The notes under the pieces: model-generated
Seen by the model: only the letters and a program-made list of their open reading frames with translations
Told to the model about the DNA's origin: nothing
Databases searched by the model: none
Translations under genes and position numbers: made by a program
Shown here: piece by piece, positions 19,562 to 31,482 of the stretch
How the letters are laid out: every line of letters starts with the position of its first letter
Numbering within the stretch: the stretch's first letter is position 1
Assembly (NCBI GenBank): GCA_018136815.1
Contig: CM030934.1
Coordinates: forward strand, 3,932,710 to 3,996,709
Length of the DNA: 64,000 nt
Source of the DNA: Isochrysis galbana
Taxonomy: Eukaryota > Haptophyta > Isochrysidales > Isochrysidaceae
Direction of reading: 5' to 3'

Positions 19562-22500
19562 TCACCATGCCTGCTGAATAGACCTCGGCCGCTGTCCATT
19601 GGAGCTGGCGCTCCCAGCTGGCGAGGAACTTGTGACGTTGCCCGGACCGAGGACTTGCGGCATTAACGGCGGGTCGGTTTGAGCACCACTCCACGCCACA
19701 GGCACTAACTCTGCGGGGAGAGAATGCTTGCGTGCATTCGGGCCCATTTTCCGATTCGTCACGGACGAAGCGCGCCTACTGGGAGCCGAATGGCTGTTAG
19801 GACGAGTTTGAGATTTGATTTCGAATCCGTAGGTCTTGGCTAGCTCCTTAATCCGTTTCTTGTAGCTCGGGGATGGCAATGCACTAGGCGGGTGGGAGAG
19901 TGGACTGTCCTCGGTGCTCGCAATGGGCCAAACCTTAAAGGGCGGACGGACGGTTGCGGATAGCGGTCGGGGACCCGCGGACAGCTGCCGTAGATAAGAG
20001 GGCGAAGGCCGCGCGTTGGCAGACTGCGGCCGAGCGATGGCGGACTGCGGCCGCGTGATGGCGGTTTGCGACCGCACACTGGCGGACATGGGGCGCGCGG
20101 GTAGGTTGTATCGATGTCCTGGGCGTGGTGGAGCTTGTGAAAGCACATCAAGGGTAAGTTTGGCCTCGGCATCACAAGGGGTACGAGATAGCGGGTCGTC
20201 GGGCTGCGAGCAAGCCTCCTCATTCGTCGCCCGTAGTGCTGCCGACGGTGACAATGACCCAGAGAGTTGCTCGAACTTGCGATGAATATTATCTTTTTGC
20301 GGAACATCTCTCATACTCTTTATCTCGGACTGCAAGCGGCCAATCTCCTTCGAGAGTGCCTCCGTTCTTTGTTTCCAGTAATTTACTTCTGCTGTGGCCC
20401 CTTCGTCCCCCGCCTCTTCACCGCCCTCGTCGTCGCCCCGCCCATCGTTAGCCGTCTTCCTATTTTGGGGCTCCTCGGCGGCCTCCTGCTCGTTGGCCTC
20501 CGTTTCATCCACCCATTGCTCTTGGATAGCCTCCTCTGCCTCCACCCCGAGATCTACTGCTGAAGCACCTAACGATGAAGCCACGGTGCTTGTCTCAGCG
20601 AACTGAGCTTCGGCAATGTTCGCGTTCGAGAGAGATGACTGAGCGTCATGCATTGCAGTCTCAGCTGTTTGCAATGCCTCGAGTGCTTCAGCCAACATTC
20701 GCTCCTCGGCATCGAGGCCTTCGTACCCGTTCTCCCCGTCGGACTGGTCCTCGAAGTCGGTTTGCTTGGCGCCATAAGGCAGCCCCTCGTCTTCTGCATT
20801 CTTTCTCTCATCATGTGGCGTCTGGGCCATGTGTGCATCCGAGTTAGCACGCGTGATCGCATTCTGTATCGCCCTTCTGGCTATCTCAGTCGCGGCGATA
20901 GCGATGCAATCGCAATCGTCAGCTTCGTCGTTGAAATCGACTGGCACATCGGCTGCACTCTTCTGCTCGCTCAATGACGTCTCCACCGCGCGCTCAGACT
21001 CATTAGCGATGCAATCGCAATCGTCAGCTTCGTCGTTGAAATCGACTGGCACATCGGCTGCACTCTTCTGCTCGCTCAATGACGTCTCCACCGCGCGCTC
21101 AGACTCATTGATGAGATTGACCGAATTCTGAATTACCCTCTTGGCGATCATAGCTGCGGTGACAGCGATGCCATCATCTCCCTGATCTTGCGCTACCGGA
21201 TTCTCGTCAGGGTGTGAGACAGGCGAATCCAAGCCGTCCGCTTGCTCGGAACCCACGTGCGCTAAAGTTTCGGCGCTAGCCGGAGCTTCGAGTGATGATC
21301 TTGGCTCACCAGCCATCCTCACATGAGCGACTTGCTCCGCTGGGGCCACGTCCTCCTCTGCCGGTGCCGGGCCTACTTCGACTGCCATGTTGTCGGCCGC
21401 TTTGTTCTCGTTGGCCACCTTGGTTTCATCTAGGGCCGTAGGCTCGTCGGCGGCCATGGGCTCGTTGGCCTCCTTAGCAGCCTCCGAAGCTAATCTCGCC
21501 GCCTCAGCTGCCATTACGACGGCTGCCTCCGCGGCGGCCAGCATATCAAGGTCGGCTTCCTCCGCGGCTATCGCCTCTTCCGCTGCCTTATCGTCCTTGG
21601 CGACGTGTTGAGAAATTGCCAATTTTGGAGCTGCCGTGGATTCCTCGGCCGCAGCCGATCCCGCCGCCGTCGCGTCCTCGGTCGATATGGCCGCCTTTAC
21701 AATCGCATCGCCTGCGCTGTTCTGCTCAGCAAAGGCTTGCTTTTGTACTGCCACAACGGTCTCAACAGCCGTCCTCGCATCCGCAGCCTCGGCCTCCTCG
21801 GCTGCCCTGGCCTCCTCGGTTGCCCTGGCCTCCTCGGCCAGATAGATGGCCTCGGTGAAATTCGCCACCTCGGCATCGGCCCGTCTGGCCGATCTCTCCT
21901 CCTCGATCGCCTTCGCCTCTTTGGCCACACTGACCTCCTCGTCAGCCTCCTCCTCCGCCTCAGCCGCCCTCTCCTCGTCGGCTGCCTTAACATCATCGGC
22001 TGCTTTGATTCCCTGGGCCACCGCGGCCGCCGCCGCCTCGTCGGTCGCTTTGGCTATCTCGACCGCCGTCACATCCTCGGCCACCCTCGCCTCCTCGGCC
22101 GCATTCACCTCCTCGGCCGCTTTGTCTGCCTCGTCCACCGTCGGCTCTTTGGCAGCCGTCGCCTCCTCGGGCGCTCTCGCCTCCCCGGCCGCCCCGGCTG
22201 CCTGGGCCGCTCTCGCCTCCACGGCCGCCTCTGATGCTTCGGCCGTCGCCTCGTCGGCCGCCGTCGCCTCGTCGGCCGCCGTCGCCTCGTCGGTCGCTTT
22301 GGCTATCTCCTCGGCCACCCTCGCCTCCTCGGCCGCATTCACCTCCTCGGCCGCTTTGTCTGCCTCGTCCACCATCGGCTCTTTGGCCGCCGTCACCTCC
22401 TCGGCCGCTCTCGCCTCCCCGGCCGCCTCGGCTGCCCGGTCCGCTCTCGCCTCCACGGCCGCCTCTGATGCTTCGGCCGTCGCCTCCTCGGCCGTCGTCG

Positions 22501-25500
22501 CCTCCTCGGCCGTCGTCGCCTCCTCGGCCGTCGTCGCCTCCTCGGCCGCCGTCACCTCCTCGGCCGCCGCCTCCTCGGCCGCAGTCGCCTCCTTGGCCGC
22601 CGTCGCCTCCTCGGCCGCCGTCGCCTCCTCGATCGCTTTGGCTATCTCGACCGCCGTCACATCCTCGGCCACCCTCGCCTCCTCGGCCGCATTCACCTCC
22701 TCGGCCGCTTTGTCTGCCTCGTCCACCGTCGGCTCTTTGGCCGCCATCGCCTCCTCGGCCGCTCTCGCCTCCCCGGCCGCCTCGGCTGCCTGGGCCGCTC
22801 TCGCCTCCACGGCCGCCTCTGATGCTTCGGCCGTCGCCTCGTCGGCCGCCGTGGCCTCCTCGGCCGCCGTCGCCTCCTCGATCGCTTTGGCTATCTCGAC
22901 CGCCGTCACATCCTCGGCCACCCTCGCCTTCTCGGCCGCATTCACCTCCTCGGCCACTTTGTCTGCCTCGTCCACCGTCGACTCTTTGACCGCCGTCGGC
23001 TCCTCGGCCGCTCTCGCCTCCCCGGCCGCCTCGGCTGCCTGGGCCGCTCTCGCTTCCTCGGCCGCCGTCGCCTCCTCGGCCGCCGTCGCCTCGTCGGCCG
23101 CCGTCGCCTCGTCGGTCGCTTTGGCTATCTCGACCGCCGTCACATCCTCGGCCACCCTCGCCTCCTCGGCCGCATTCACCTCCTCGGCCGAGCTTACCTC
23201 CTCGGCCCCTTTGACCGCCTCCTCCGCCATCGGCTCATTGGTCGCCGTCGCCTCCTCGGCCGCTCTCGCCTCCTCGGCCGCTGTCGGCTCCTTGGCTGCC
23301 TCGGCTGCCTGGGCCGCTCTCGCCTCCTCGGCCGCCTCGGCCGCCTGGGCCGCTCTCGCCTCCTCGGCCGCCTCTGATGCCTCGCCCGTCGCCTCCTCGG
23401 CCGCCGTCGCCTCCTCGGCCACCTCCGCCTCCTCAGCTGCCCTCGCCTCCTCGACCGCCCTCGCCTCCTCGGCCGCCCTCGCCTCCTCGGCCGCCTTGGT
23501 TACCTCGGCCGCCCTTGCTTCCTCACTCACCTCCGTCTTCTCGTACGCGCTTGCCTCGGCGGCCGCCTCCTCCGCAGCCATTTGCTCCGTAGCAGCCCTT
23601 GCGGCTGCTTCGCGTTCAAGCTGTTCCTTCAATTGGCGACGAGTCTCTTCAATTGTACTGGGTTCGATGGCTTCACGCGGCACCATGCCCTCTCCATCGA
23701 GTGATTCGCCGGTCGCGGAGGCCACCAGCCTCACAAACCAGTGCATCTCGTCCGACTCTGAGGGCAACACGCGACATCGGTCGCCGATCGAGAGCGAGAG
23801 GTGGTCGCTTCGGTGGGTCCGGCGGGCCACACCGTCGAAGGGTTCAAAGCGGATGTATGATTCTGGTACGAGGCCCTTGGTCTTCCGCGCCTCGGCGTCG
23901 TCACCGTTCCGGAGCGCTACAAGCCAGCCCTCCGGTGGGCGAAGGCCTTGCATGATGGTGAGCGTATCGCCCGGTGAGATGCTAAGCTCGACATCTGTCT
24001 CGGCGGAAAAGGCGGCCAAAGCGACTGCGGGGACTCCGATCGCGCCGTCGGTCTCGTTGAGCGTCCGCATGACGGACTGCAGCCATGTGTCGATGGGACC
24101 GTTGCCGTCCCCCGAGGCGACAGCCGGATCCTCCGCCTTGAGCCCACCGCCAGCTGCGCCAGAAGGCGGGTCGGAGGGCTCAGGCTCAACCTCGACCCAC
24201 TCGCCCTCTTGCTCCTCTGACAGATACTCGGCAGGTAGGAGACCACGCCGGCCATGGATCCAACACTCTGCCCAGCCGTCGACGGGTTCGGTCGGCAGCC
24301 TCCACAACCTTTGCCCATGCTCGGCGCTCAGCTCATTCTCGCCCTGTGCCCTGAATCCAGCACGCATTGAGGCGCACGTGGCGAGCCGGACGTAATCCTT
24401 TGGCACGATTCCGGTGCGGCCGTCGGAGTCGCGCACTACTGCGAGCCAACCCTTGATGTCCATTCGTGGCTGCTTCTTCTTGACGAGCACCAAGTCGTTC
24501 TCGCTCACACTTATCTCGTTCGCGTCCTCTGCCTTGAAGTCGGCGATGAGCAACCCTGGCCGCCCAGCTGCACGCGCGCGCTGCTGCCGCTCGCCCGCAG
24601 TGCCCGGTCGGCTTGTGGGCCTGCTCGGCTGCCTGCTGGCCAGCCGGCTGGGCCCAGACGAGCTGAAAGCCGAGCCAGATGAGCTGCGGCTGATGGCGCG
24701 GCTCCAAGTGGGCGTATTTGCCGTGGAGGCAGCTGGCGTTGTATTCAAAGAATACGTCTCGGAGTTCTCATACGATTCGTACGAGGACGCCGGGCCACTC
24801 GGCTCGCCATACGCAAACATACTGCGTCCGGACTTAAAGTTAACCATCTTCTCAGTATCTGGCAGGTTGAATGGTCCTCGCTGTGGCTCGGATCCCTCGG
24901 CCTGCTCAGCATCCACCTCAGCCTGAACACGTTCCGCTACGCCCTCCTCGAACGCAGCCTGCTGTGTCTTGGCCTGCGCCACTGCGGCCTGTGCCACCGC
25001 ACTCGCCGCCTCTGCCGCCGCCTTCTCAGCCTCAATCTGCGCGAGCTCGGCCTCCTTGCGCCTGCGCTCCTCTTCCTCTCGCGCCTCCTCCTCTGCAGCC
25101 ATTTCAGGCGTGAAGTCAGTCACATAGGTGGCGGGGACGAGTCCTGTGCGCTTGCCGAAGGAGGCAAGGACCCAGCCATCTGGTACGCCCACCCGTGATA
25201 CGACCACCACGTCTGAGCCTGCCGTGATGCTCAACTCGCGGTCGTCTTCTGCTTGGAAGTCAGCAAGTGCTCTCGCCCTCGTGTTCTCCTCATGCACCAC
25301 CGGTGGAGAATCGATCATAGCGGGCGTAAAAAAATCGGTGGTGGGGATGCCGTGGAGCTGGGTCCTCAGCTCAATCGTCTTAGTCCGAAACGGGTCGAAC
25401 TCGGCCTCGAACTCTCCTGTGAGAATTTCTGGAGCAGCTGGAGTCTCAATTCTCTCGATATACGTTTCAGGAATCAGTCCCTCTGCTTGATTGGCGTCTC

Positions 25501-25639
25501 TAGCGACGAGCCAGCCATCGGGTGCATCGGTATCGAGTATGAAGAGGCGCTGACCAGCGCTGAAGCCAAGCTCGCCCGGCTCCTCCGCTCTAAAGTCCGC
25601 TAGAGCCTTCCCCTCATACCCTGTGGGCACGCCCGACAT
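19562..25639 (-). CDS. Giant scaffold-like protein: six SH3 domains, Ala/Glu repeat, coiled coil
   Basis: A single 2025-residue frame on the minus strand. SH3-type domains lie at about residues 10-63, 121-175, 362-419, 425-475, 537-598 and 602-661. They keep ALADF, E(L/I)S/GF, the DGW(L/V) tryptophan and GL(I/V)P-xY; the fourth and sixth are divergent. SH3 domains bind Pro-rich partners, so an adaptor or scaffold role in membrane or cytoskeletal assembly is likely. Residues about 670-1500 are runs of AAEEA(R/T)-type units, acidic and helical. A 35-residue block ([14 protein letters not shown]...) occurs twice in exact tandem. Then come a short coiled coil ([16 protein letters not shown]) and an Arg/Pro/Ser tail with RPQSA repeats. 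The ATG at 25639 is the first after a G run. The stop lies at ATGG|TGAGC; GTGAGC there could be a donor, so a further exon is possible. Confidence 0.8.
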   Translation of the reverse strand: MSGVPTGYEGKALADFRAEEPGELGFSAGQRLFILDTDAPDGWLVARDANQAEGLIPETYIERIETPAAPEILTGEFEAEFDPFRTKTIELRTQLHGIPTTDFFTPAMIDSPPVVHEENTRARALADFQAEDDRELSITAGSDVVVVSRVGVPDGWVLASFGKRTGLVPATYVTDFTPEMAAEEEAREEEERRRKEAELAQIEAEKAAAEAASAVAQAAVAQAKTQQAAFEEGVAERVQAEVDAEQAEGSEPQRGPFNLPDTEKMVNFKSGRSMFAYGEPSGPASSYESYENSETYSLNTTPAASTANTPTWSRAISRSSSGSAFSSSGPSRLASRQPSRPTSRPGTAGERQQRARAAGRPGLLIADFKAEDANEISVSENDLVLVKKKQPRMDIKGWLAVVRDSDGRTGIVPKDYVRLATCASMRAGFRAQGENELSAEHGQRLWRLPTEPVDGWAECWIHGRRGLLPAEYLSEEQEGEWVEVEPEPSDPPSGAAGGGLKAEDPAVASGDGNGPIDTWLQSVMRTLNETDGAIGVPAVALAAFSAETDVELSISPGDTLTIMQGLRPPEGWLVALRNGDDAEARKTKGLVPESYIRFEPFDGVARRTHRSDHLSLSIGDRCRVLPSESDEMHWFVRLVASATGESLDGEGMVPREAIEPSTIEETRRQLKEQLEREAAARAATEQMAAEEAAAEASAYEKTEVSEEARAAEVTKAAEEARAAEEARAVEEARAAEEAEVAEEATAAEEATGEASEAAEEARAAQAAEAAEEARAAQAAEAAKEPTAAEEARAAEEATATNEPMAEEAVKGAEEVSSAEEVNAAEEARVAEDVTAVEIAKATDEATAADEATAAEEATAAEEARAAQAAEAAGEARAAEEPTAVKESTVDEADKVAEEVNAAEKARVAEDVTAVEIAKAIEEATAAEEATAADEATAEASEAAVEARAAQAAEAAGEARAAEEAMAAKEPTVDEADKAAEEVNAAEEARVAEDVTAVEIAKAIEEATAAEEATAAKEATAAEEAAAEEVTAAEEATTAEEATTAEEATTAEEATAEASEAAVEARADRAAEAAGEARAAEEVTAAKEPMVDEADKAAEEVNAAEEARVAEEIAKATDEATAADEATAADEATAEASEAAVEARAAQAAGAAGEARAPEEATAAKEPTVDEADKAAEEVNAAEEARVAEDVTAVEIAKATDEAAAAAVAQGIKAADDVKAADEERAAEAEEEADEEVSVAKEAKAIEEERSARRADAEVANFTEAIYLAEEARATEEARAAEEAEAADARTAVETVVAVQKQAFAEQNSAGDAIVKAAISTEDATAAGSAAAEESTAAPKLAISQHVAKDDKAAEEAIAAEEADLDMLAAAEAAVVMAAEAARLASEAAKEANEPMAADEPTALDETKVANENKAADNMAVEVGPAPAEEDVAPAEQVAHVRMAGEPRSSLEAPASAETLAHVGSEQADGLDSPVSHPDENPVAQDQGDDGIAVTAAMIAKRVIQNSVNLINESERAVETSLSEQKSAADVPVDFNDEADDCDCIANESERAVETSLSEQKSAADVPVDFNDEADDCDCIAIAATEIARRAIQNAITRANSDAHMAQTPHDERKNAEDEGLPYGAKQTDFEDQSDGENGYEGLDAEERMLAEALEALQTAETAMHDAQSSLSNANIAEAQFAETSTVASSLGASAVDLGVEAEEAIQEQWVDETEANEQEAAEEPQNRKTANDGRGDDEGGEEAGDEGATAEVNYWKQRTEALSKEIGRLQSEIKSMRDVPQKDNIHRKFEQLSGSLSPSAALRATNEEACSQPDDPLSRTPCDAEAKLTLDVLSQAPPRPGHRYNLPARPMSASVRSQTAITRPQSAIARPQSANARPSPSYLRQLSAGPRPLSATVRPPFKVWPIASTEDSPLSHPPSALPSPSYKKRIKELAKTYGFEIKSQTRPNSHSAPSRRASSVTNRKMGPNARKHSLPAELVPVAWSGAQTDPPLMPQVLGPGNVTSSSPAGSASSNGQRPRSIQQAW
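20899..21108 (-). repeat. Exact tandem duplication of 105 bp inside the SH3 gene
   Basis: Two consecutive units (about 20899-21003 and 21004-21108) that appear identical base for base, encoding the same 35 residues twice. The reading frame is kept because 105 is divisible by three. Confidence 0.9.
21960..23600 (-). repeat. Coding repeat array: Ala/Glu units with higher-order periodicity
   Basis: Short units of the GCCGAGGAGGC type (sense strand) encode AAEEA(T/R). Longer blocks containing [19 protein letters not shown] recur about five times, so a higher-order unit of several hundred bases has been copied. The antisense strand is also open over this range because of the bias. Confidence 0.85.
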
Positions 25640-25662
25640 GGGGGGGGGGGGGGGGGGGGGGG

Positions 25663-25714
<52 letters not shown>

Positions 25715-26001
25715 AAGAGAGAGCGAGAGAAGAGAGAGAAGAGAGAGAGAGAGAGGAGATCTGGATGGCCAAGGGGAACCCCGAGTTCTTTCCTGCATTT
25801 ATTGAAGTATCTTTCTGGCTCTCACGGGTGGGAGGAGGAGGAAATGAGATCGCTCTGGACCGCTTCTCGAGCAAAGCCATAAAAGCAGCATCCTTCATGT
25901 TAAACGTGCCCGTCCCGCCTCTTTCTCCCTCCCTCTCCCTCTTTCTCCCTCCCTCCCTCTCTCTCTCTCTCTCCCTCTCTCTCTCTCCCTCTCCCTCTCC
26001 C

Positions 26002-26060
<59 letters not shown>
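25640..26060. repeat. G run, (GA)n and (CT)n low-complexity tract 5' of the SH3 gene
   Basis: 25640-25666 is poly-G, 25667-25760 is (GA)n with interruptions, and 25915-26060 is CT-rich. On the sense strand of the SH3 gene the first two read as a CT tract followed by a C run ending at the ATG. The middle part (25770-25910) has no recognised gene. Confidence 0.85.
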
Positions 26061-26063
<3 letters not shown>

Positions 26064-26339
26064 CCCAACTCCCGTGCTGGGCGAGCTTCCCTCTGCTACA
26101 ATTCTCTCTTCTCTCTCCCTTGTATCCTTCTCTCCTCTTCCCGCCGTTACGCGCGGAGCCAACCTCAACCGTCCCCTCCCAACGTCCTAGACTATAATTG
26201 TAGTAGAGCACGGACTCTCCTTTCTATGACGAGAGAGAGTAAGAGTAAAGAAAGATACAAAAGATAAAACTAGAAGGCATTCGCTTCTTGGAACGGCCCC
26301 TGCCCTTGCCATGGCTCCCATGGCCCAATCCGAGCCTCC

Positions 26340-27030
26340 TCCCGCACCCTAGATGGGAAATACGTATCTACCGTATTTCGCCAGAGGCCAAATACATATG
26401 TATTTGGCTGTATTTGAAGCGCGCCCTGGGGTGTAGGCCTCGAACATATTTGAAATGTATTTGGCCAGAGGCCAAATACAAATACACAAATACATCCCTA
26501 GGTGTTAAACGTTAAACACAGGAACGGTGTGTTTCTACGGAAGTCAAAAACAGTGTTTTTCACCGGCGTGTTTCGTGTTTCTAGGAGACCCCTATGTCCG
26601 GAACAGAGGGCTGCGCGCTGCGCGCGCGCGGTGAGTGAGCGTGCGAGCGAGGCCATAGCCATAGCATAATCATTATGCATTATGATTATCATAATCAATT
26701 CCGCCACCTGATTGCCTGACCTCCCACCTACCACTACCACCTACCACTTAGCACCTAGCAGTTGGATGCAAGACAATCAATCATCAATCACAATCAAGCT
26801 TGAGCTTGACAGCTACGTACAATTACAATTACACTCCCACAGGAACTACCGGTAGCTGTGAGCTCTAAGGCGTGGAACTAGATACCCAGATATCTAGATA
26901 TCTACCTATCTAGGCCGCTTTTTCACTATCTCTATCTAGGTGGATAGCGCCAAGGCACTATATCTATATCTAGGTGGATAGCAATCGGCCGAAGGCTAGA
27001 TATAGATATCTAGTAGATAATTACACCATG
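26340..27030. repeat. AT-rich palindromic region
   Basis: 26387-26408 is a perfect 22-bp palindrome centred on ACATATGT, and half of it (GCCAAATAC, GTATTTGGC) recurs at 26455-26480. At 26880-27020, TATCTAG/CTAGATA units alternate in both orientations, with AGGTGGATAGC twice. This may be decayed foldback elements. No gene was recognised between 26170 and 27140. Confidence 0.7.
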
Positions 27031-27146
27031 TTAGCGCACCTACACTTAAAGAGTAGGCAGCAGGCAGCGCGCTCGTGCGTACAACAGCTATACAGCACGG
27101 CCCCACCGACATGCTACCCCCAAGCACGGGCACTCTATCACTCATA

Positions 27147-27257
27147 ATTAACAGATGCTATCAGAGCGTGTTCAAGGGTCTCATCACCCTGAGACGCCTT
27201 GAGGTCATCATGTAGTAGCTTGCCGGCTTTGGAGAACATGCGCTCAACGCCCGCCGA
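27147..27257 (-). pseudogene. hAT transposase C-terminal fragment, cut by a repeat
   Basis: The minus strand reads HSAGVERMFSKAGKLLHDD, then LKASQGDETLEHAL. This is the same conserved block as in 18497-19242 (SAGVERMFSKAGKLHDD...). Similarity stops at 27257/27258, exactly where repeat RB (TTGAATTCAGGCC) starts. The remainder of the transposase is not seen next to it. Confidence 0.8.
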
Positions 27258-27500
27258 GTGTTGAATTCAGGCCTCCTGGCATGAATATTTCGGCATGGGT
27301 ACGTGCCTTCGTCGTTACATATCGTCTTCTATGTTCGTCTTGGTCATTCAAGGTTCAAGGCGTGCAGATTCGGATTCTCCCTGGGCTCAGATCCTGGTCC
27401 GCCGATTTTCGTCTCGAAATTCGAAGATTTGAGTTTTATTTTTACCGTTACGGTAATTGTCCACGCGTTTAAGGTAAGAAATGCAGGTAACATGTCGCAT
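27258..27500 (+). repeat. Dispersed repeat RB, partner of 60600-60830 (minus)
   Basis: From TTGAATTCAGGCC through GCATGAATATTTCGGCA, CGTGCAGATTCGGATTCTCC and TTACCGTTACGGTAATTGT to GTAAGAAATGCAGGTAAC, this matches the reverse complement of about 60580-60805. At 60 kb RB is continuous with repeat RA; here RA is absent, so this is a truncated or differently assembled copy. The palindrome TTACCGTTACGGTAA may be a protein-binding site. Confidence 0.8.
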
Positions 27501-27744
27501 TCGCGAATCGACGCTCGTTAGGCTTCTCTCTCCTCTTCGTTCGGTATTTATCGTTATAATTATCTCGTTCTCGTTCTCGGTCAAAAACTTCGCGTGGACG
27601 CCTAGGATCTAGGGTTGTGGAGCGCCCTCTCTCTTTCTCTCGAAGAGAAGGGAAGTTTCCCCACCTTTCTTCCTCCCAGGCGCCTCGCAAAAGGTTTAAT
27701 TCGCTATCTCCCCGCGTTTCTTTACCTGCTTCTGGGGGCAATCA

Positions 27745-27870
27745 GGTTTGGTTTGCCATCTCCCCTTGGAGATCGATTTAGGTTCGCTGCTTGGATGACG
27801 GAATCTTTCTCCTATGTCCTTGGTTTGCCATCTCCCCTTGGAGATTGATTTAGATTCGCTGCTTTGGTTT
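27745..27870 (+). repeat. Direct repeat of a TTTGCCATCTCCCCTTGGAG segment
   Basis: About 45 bp (GGTTTGCCATCTCCCCTTGG through GATT(C)GCTGCTT) occurs at 27748-27795 and again at 27822-27866 with few differences. 27501-28060 otherwise shows no gene. Confidence 0.75.
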
Positions 27871-28431
27871 TGGGTTATCTTTCCCCTTGATGCAAGTTGC
27901 ATGGAAGATGGAAGCCCTTGGTGGGACAAAAATCGACGGGAGGGGGCAGTGCGCAGTGACCCTTCCCCCCGGTATCACTCGGACACCTGGCTCGTCAGGT
28001 ATGGCGGGATTCCGAGACTGAAAAGCTGTGTCCGAGACTGAAAAGTTGGGGTTAGCTAGGATAAAAAAAAACCTTTTAATATCCTCGCCTCCCCCGTGGC
28101 ACTGACTCGCATATTCGTAGCCACGCCCCCTTCCCTTCCTCACCCTCATTCCCCGCCTTACGGCAACTCCCCTCGTGCTCTACTTAGGGGCTCGGGATAT
28201 GTGGGGGGTCCGACTCAGCCGAAAGGGAGCGGCATGAAGAGCTGCAACGAGAGGCGTTCCTCAGCGGCGTGTTCTCCGCTCCCTCCTGTGCCACTGAGTG
28301 ACCTGTTTGTTTTTAGAGTTGTTCGTTGTTCCATGGTCCCTTGGCTTTGTGTGCGTGGCGTTCCTCTTAGATGACCTATAGTGATCGATCGCGTTCTCAG
28401 ATGGTAAGTTTTCTCGGGCCGACGCTTCTTG

Positions 28432-29044
28432 TTATGCGAGTCTTTCAGCGAGGCCAAGTGCTTTTGCTACGAGGCGGGTGTTTTCGCTCAGTTGTAGTCT
28501 ACCTTTCTCGTTTTCGATGAATACGGGGGCGCTGAGTTCTAGCGATTTCTTGAGTTTGGGCTTTCTCCCTTGAGCGGCTTTGTGCGTGCGTACAGAGCAG
28601 TGCGCTTTTGGCGGGGTGAGGCCCCTGACTAATGTGGTGAATCTCACTAGTGTAGACTCTAGGATAGGTATGTGGTGGTATTCGTGTGACTCAAATTCGA
28701 CTCTGTAGAAGTCTCTTAGTATGTATTTCCACGCTATCACGTATAGTGCTTTCAGGCTTTCGGGAGTGTTCGTACCAGGATATGCGATATGCAAATAATC
28801 TATCCTTTATTTTCTGTGTGCGTGTCCTTCCGGGAGGGGGAGTGTAGTTGTTGAGGGCGTCTATGGTCGCGAAGATGGTTTTCGTCGCGGGACACCACGC
28901 TAGATGGCACGAGGTTTCGCGGTGTCGACGACATAGCCTACACATGTCTGTCTGAGTGTCTGTGAATCTATTTCTAGTACCAATTCTTCTGTGTGTGATA
29001 TGTTTGAAGTGGAGGTGTTTGTCTGTGTGTTTCAATAATGGCAT
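28432..29044 (-). pseudogene. LINE retrotransposon C-terminal fragment with frameshift
   Basis: The minus strand encodes the tail of a LINE polyprotein with the zinc-binding motif seen 3' of plant and algal LINE RTs: CRLCRRHRETSCHLAWC (Cys-x2-Cys-x7-His-x4-Cys). It is followed by ATKTIFATIDALNNYTPP and, after a frame change near 28790, NTPESLKALYVIAWKYILRDFY. RT and endonuclease domains are missing. The run AAAAAAAAA at 28063-28072 and the motif GGGTTRGCTAGGATA at 28051 and 29130 lie on either side and may mark its ends. Confidence 0.75.
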
Positions 29045-29408
29045 TGTATATAGTTTAGCTATGTGCTTCCATTCTTCGTTTGTGAGATTCAGTCGTCTCT
29101 CCCATGCCGATCTCGCCGCTTGCGGGGCGGGGTTGGCTAGGATATAACATTACATTATTTATATTTATTATTGATTGATGGTTGATGGGGGGCCGCATCG
29201 CTAAGGACGCGCTCTCGCCAACAACGCACAACAAGCACCTTCCCAGACCCGTTATTCACTTTTCGGGCTTTACAATGCTAGTTTACAACCATCAGAATTG
29301 TTCGTAACGCACACGGGCGCCGCCCATTCCCATCCCGATGGCCGATGGGCGGGCGACTACGTGCGCTAGCTAGAGGCAGATTCGATACCCCTTAGTTCCT
29401 TCCAAACT

Positions 29409-31482
29409 CTACATTAGCACTTTTTCGCAGGCGGAGATCAGCGTCAGCAGCCATCCCTCGAGCGCCAGCCAGATATCGCGTAGGATGCCATGAAGCGCGA
29501 GTGTCACAACACCCAAACCGTAGCTCGACCGACTTTGACTCCGCCAGCGATCGGCCTCGTCGGCCCGGATGGCCGAGACACAGTATCGCAACGTGAGGAG
29601 AAATGCGTTTATACCGGAGCCAAGCTGACGGTCGGCGTGCCGGAGGCAGTCGTTTGTCTTAAGCAGGAGCAGCATCGGACGCGGAAGTTGGTTGAGCACC
29701 TGTGCTAGGAGGGGGGCGGGGGTCGGTCTGTGCCCGGCGTTCCACCGGCGGGTTGGTGAGCCCGCCGTGCAGCACACAAAGGGGCAACGCGCCATCGCCG
29801 TCACGCACCACAGCGATAGCCTTGGCGTACTGCGCCGCGTATGTGCGAATTTGCGCCTTGTCCGCGGCCGTCCCACGCTCGCGCAGCTGCTCCGGATCAT
29901 CTTTTGCCCGCAAGATGTCGGACCATGGACGCGCTGTTAGCATTGCTGCGAGCAGAGTATAGTATGGGCCGACCCCGAGCTCGTCCGCCTCCTTTCTGAT
30001 AGCGTCAGCATCAGCCGTCACGATGGCGTGCCAGAGGCGAGCATAGGAGAGGACAAAGCTGCGATCGAATTCGCGGTATAGACCGTGGTCGAGGATGACT
30101 AGCTGGGGCGACGGAGCGCCGCCAAACCTCGAGCCAAACCAAGCGAGCGGCCCCTTGCGTATGCGCTCAGCGGGGCGGACAAGGATATTGCCCGGGTGGG
30201 GGTCACAGTGTACGAAATGGCCCTTGAAAATCATGGTGAGGAAGGCATTGCTAAGTAGCGTCGAGACGGGCGAGGGGCTCAGCCCGGCCTCTCGGAGACC
30301 ATGCGCGTCGACGATGCGCACCCCCTCCTCAAATGTCATTGTAAGCACCCTCGCGCTCGTCCTCTCGTCGTCAACATCTGGGACCACGACGGAGCCAGCG
30401 AGCGCCTCGCCGCCGCCCCCGCGCGAGAAAAAGCTGCGGCAGCGCGCGGCGTTAGCGGCCTCGCACCGGAAGTCGAGCTCAAGCGGTAGCAGGTTTGCAG
30501 CCTCCTCATAGACCCACCGAAGCGTGAACTCGTCAGGAAAAAGCCACGCAGCAGCCTCGACCGCAATACCCACGGCCGCGACGTCGGCCGAGCAAGCCTC
30601 GCGCAGACCAAGGTGCTGCACCTTGACCGCGAGCGGCTCACCCGTGCGCTTGTCCACCGCGCGGTGCACCTGCGCTAGCGAAGCCGAGGCGATGGGCTCG
30701 CGCTCGAACGAGGCGAATGCCGTGTCCGGATGCTCGCCCAGGTCGGAGACAATCACTGCGACCACGTCATTCCAGCTCGAGGTGGAGTTGTGCTCGAACA
30801 GGCGCGAGAGTATCCTAGTGTACGCCTCAGGAACCACGTAGTCGAGCTGCGCGATGTGTTGCCCCAGCTTGACGTAGATGCCGCCGTTGGCCAAGCAGAG
30901 TGACAGCAGACGCGCAGCGCCGCGCTCGTGCGCAGCGGCGAGGGCAGACGCGCGCGCCTCGTCGCGCGCCTCGAGCTCGAGCGCCCTCGCGGCAATGCTC
31001 TCGCCGAGTGCACCGGCCGCGTCTCTTGCTGCCGCTGCCGCCGCCTCCGCTAGCGCCAGCTCCGTGCCGCTCGCCCCGCTGTCAACAGCCTGCGATCTTG
31101 CCTGCTCCGCCTTCCACGCCTCTCGTTGCAGCTCTTCATGCCGCTCCCTTTCGGCTGAGAGCGCGGCCTCGTCGGCGGTAATGGCGCGGCGGCGCGTGAG
31201 GCGATAATCCAGAGCAATCTGGGCAAAGCAGACGGCCAGGCGAGCCGCCCGGCCCGCAGCTAGAGCGTGTCCGACAACTCTGTGTGGCCGCTCTTCGTCA
31301 GCACCCAGCCATATCCCCATCCCGAGTGCGCTGAGGGGCAACGCGAGCGAGGCGAGGCGGCGGGATGCCGGAGGCGGGGGAGGCACATGCTGGTGCGCGT
31401 AGGATGCCGCCGATGACGCGGCACGTCGACGGTGGGACGCGGGAGAGCATGCTGAGGGGATGAGGCGGAGCATCCGGCGCAT
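29409..31482 (-). CDS. ABC1/ADCK-family atypical kinase, probably mitochondrial
   Basis: Two exons: 31482-29776 and 29699-29409. The 76-bp intron (GTGCTG...CAG) joins ALPLC to VLNQLPRPML in phase; 665 residues. ABC1-type kinases (ADCK1/ADCK5-like here) act in mitochondrial lipid or coenzyme Q homeostasis; plastid forms also exist. Motifs visible: KLGQ (in GGIYVKLGQHIA), the Ala-rich loop ASASLAQVH, LAVKVQH with the ATP-site lysine, LELDFRCEA, catalytic HCDPHPGN and metal-binding LDHGL. The exon-2 segment LLLLKTNDCLRHAD matches the conserved C-terminal region of ADCK1. The N-terminus (MRRMLRLIPSACSPASHRRR) is Arg/Ser-rich and free of acids, like a mitochondrial presequence. An upstream in-frame Met at 31635 exists, but it would translate the CT-rich leader. 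The exact subfamily is not settled. Confidence 0.86.

Noticed and set aside
21846-24395. 849-codon Ser/Ala-rich frame on the plus strand
   Set aside because: It is antisense to the Ala/Glu repeat of the SH3 gene; the GC-biased repeat leaves several frames open on both strands, and it has no domain.
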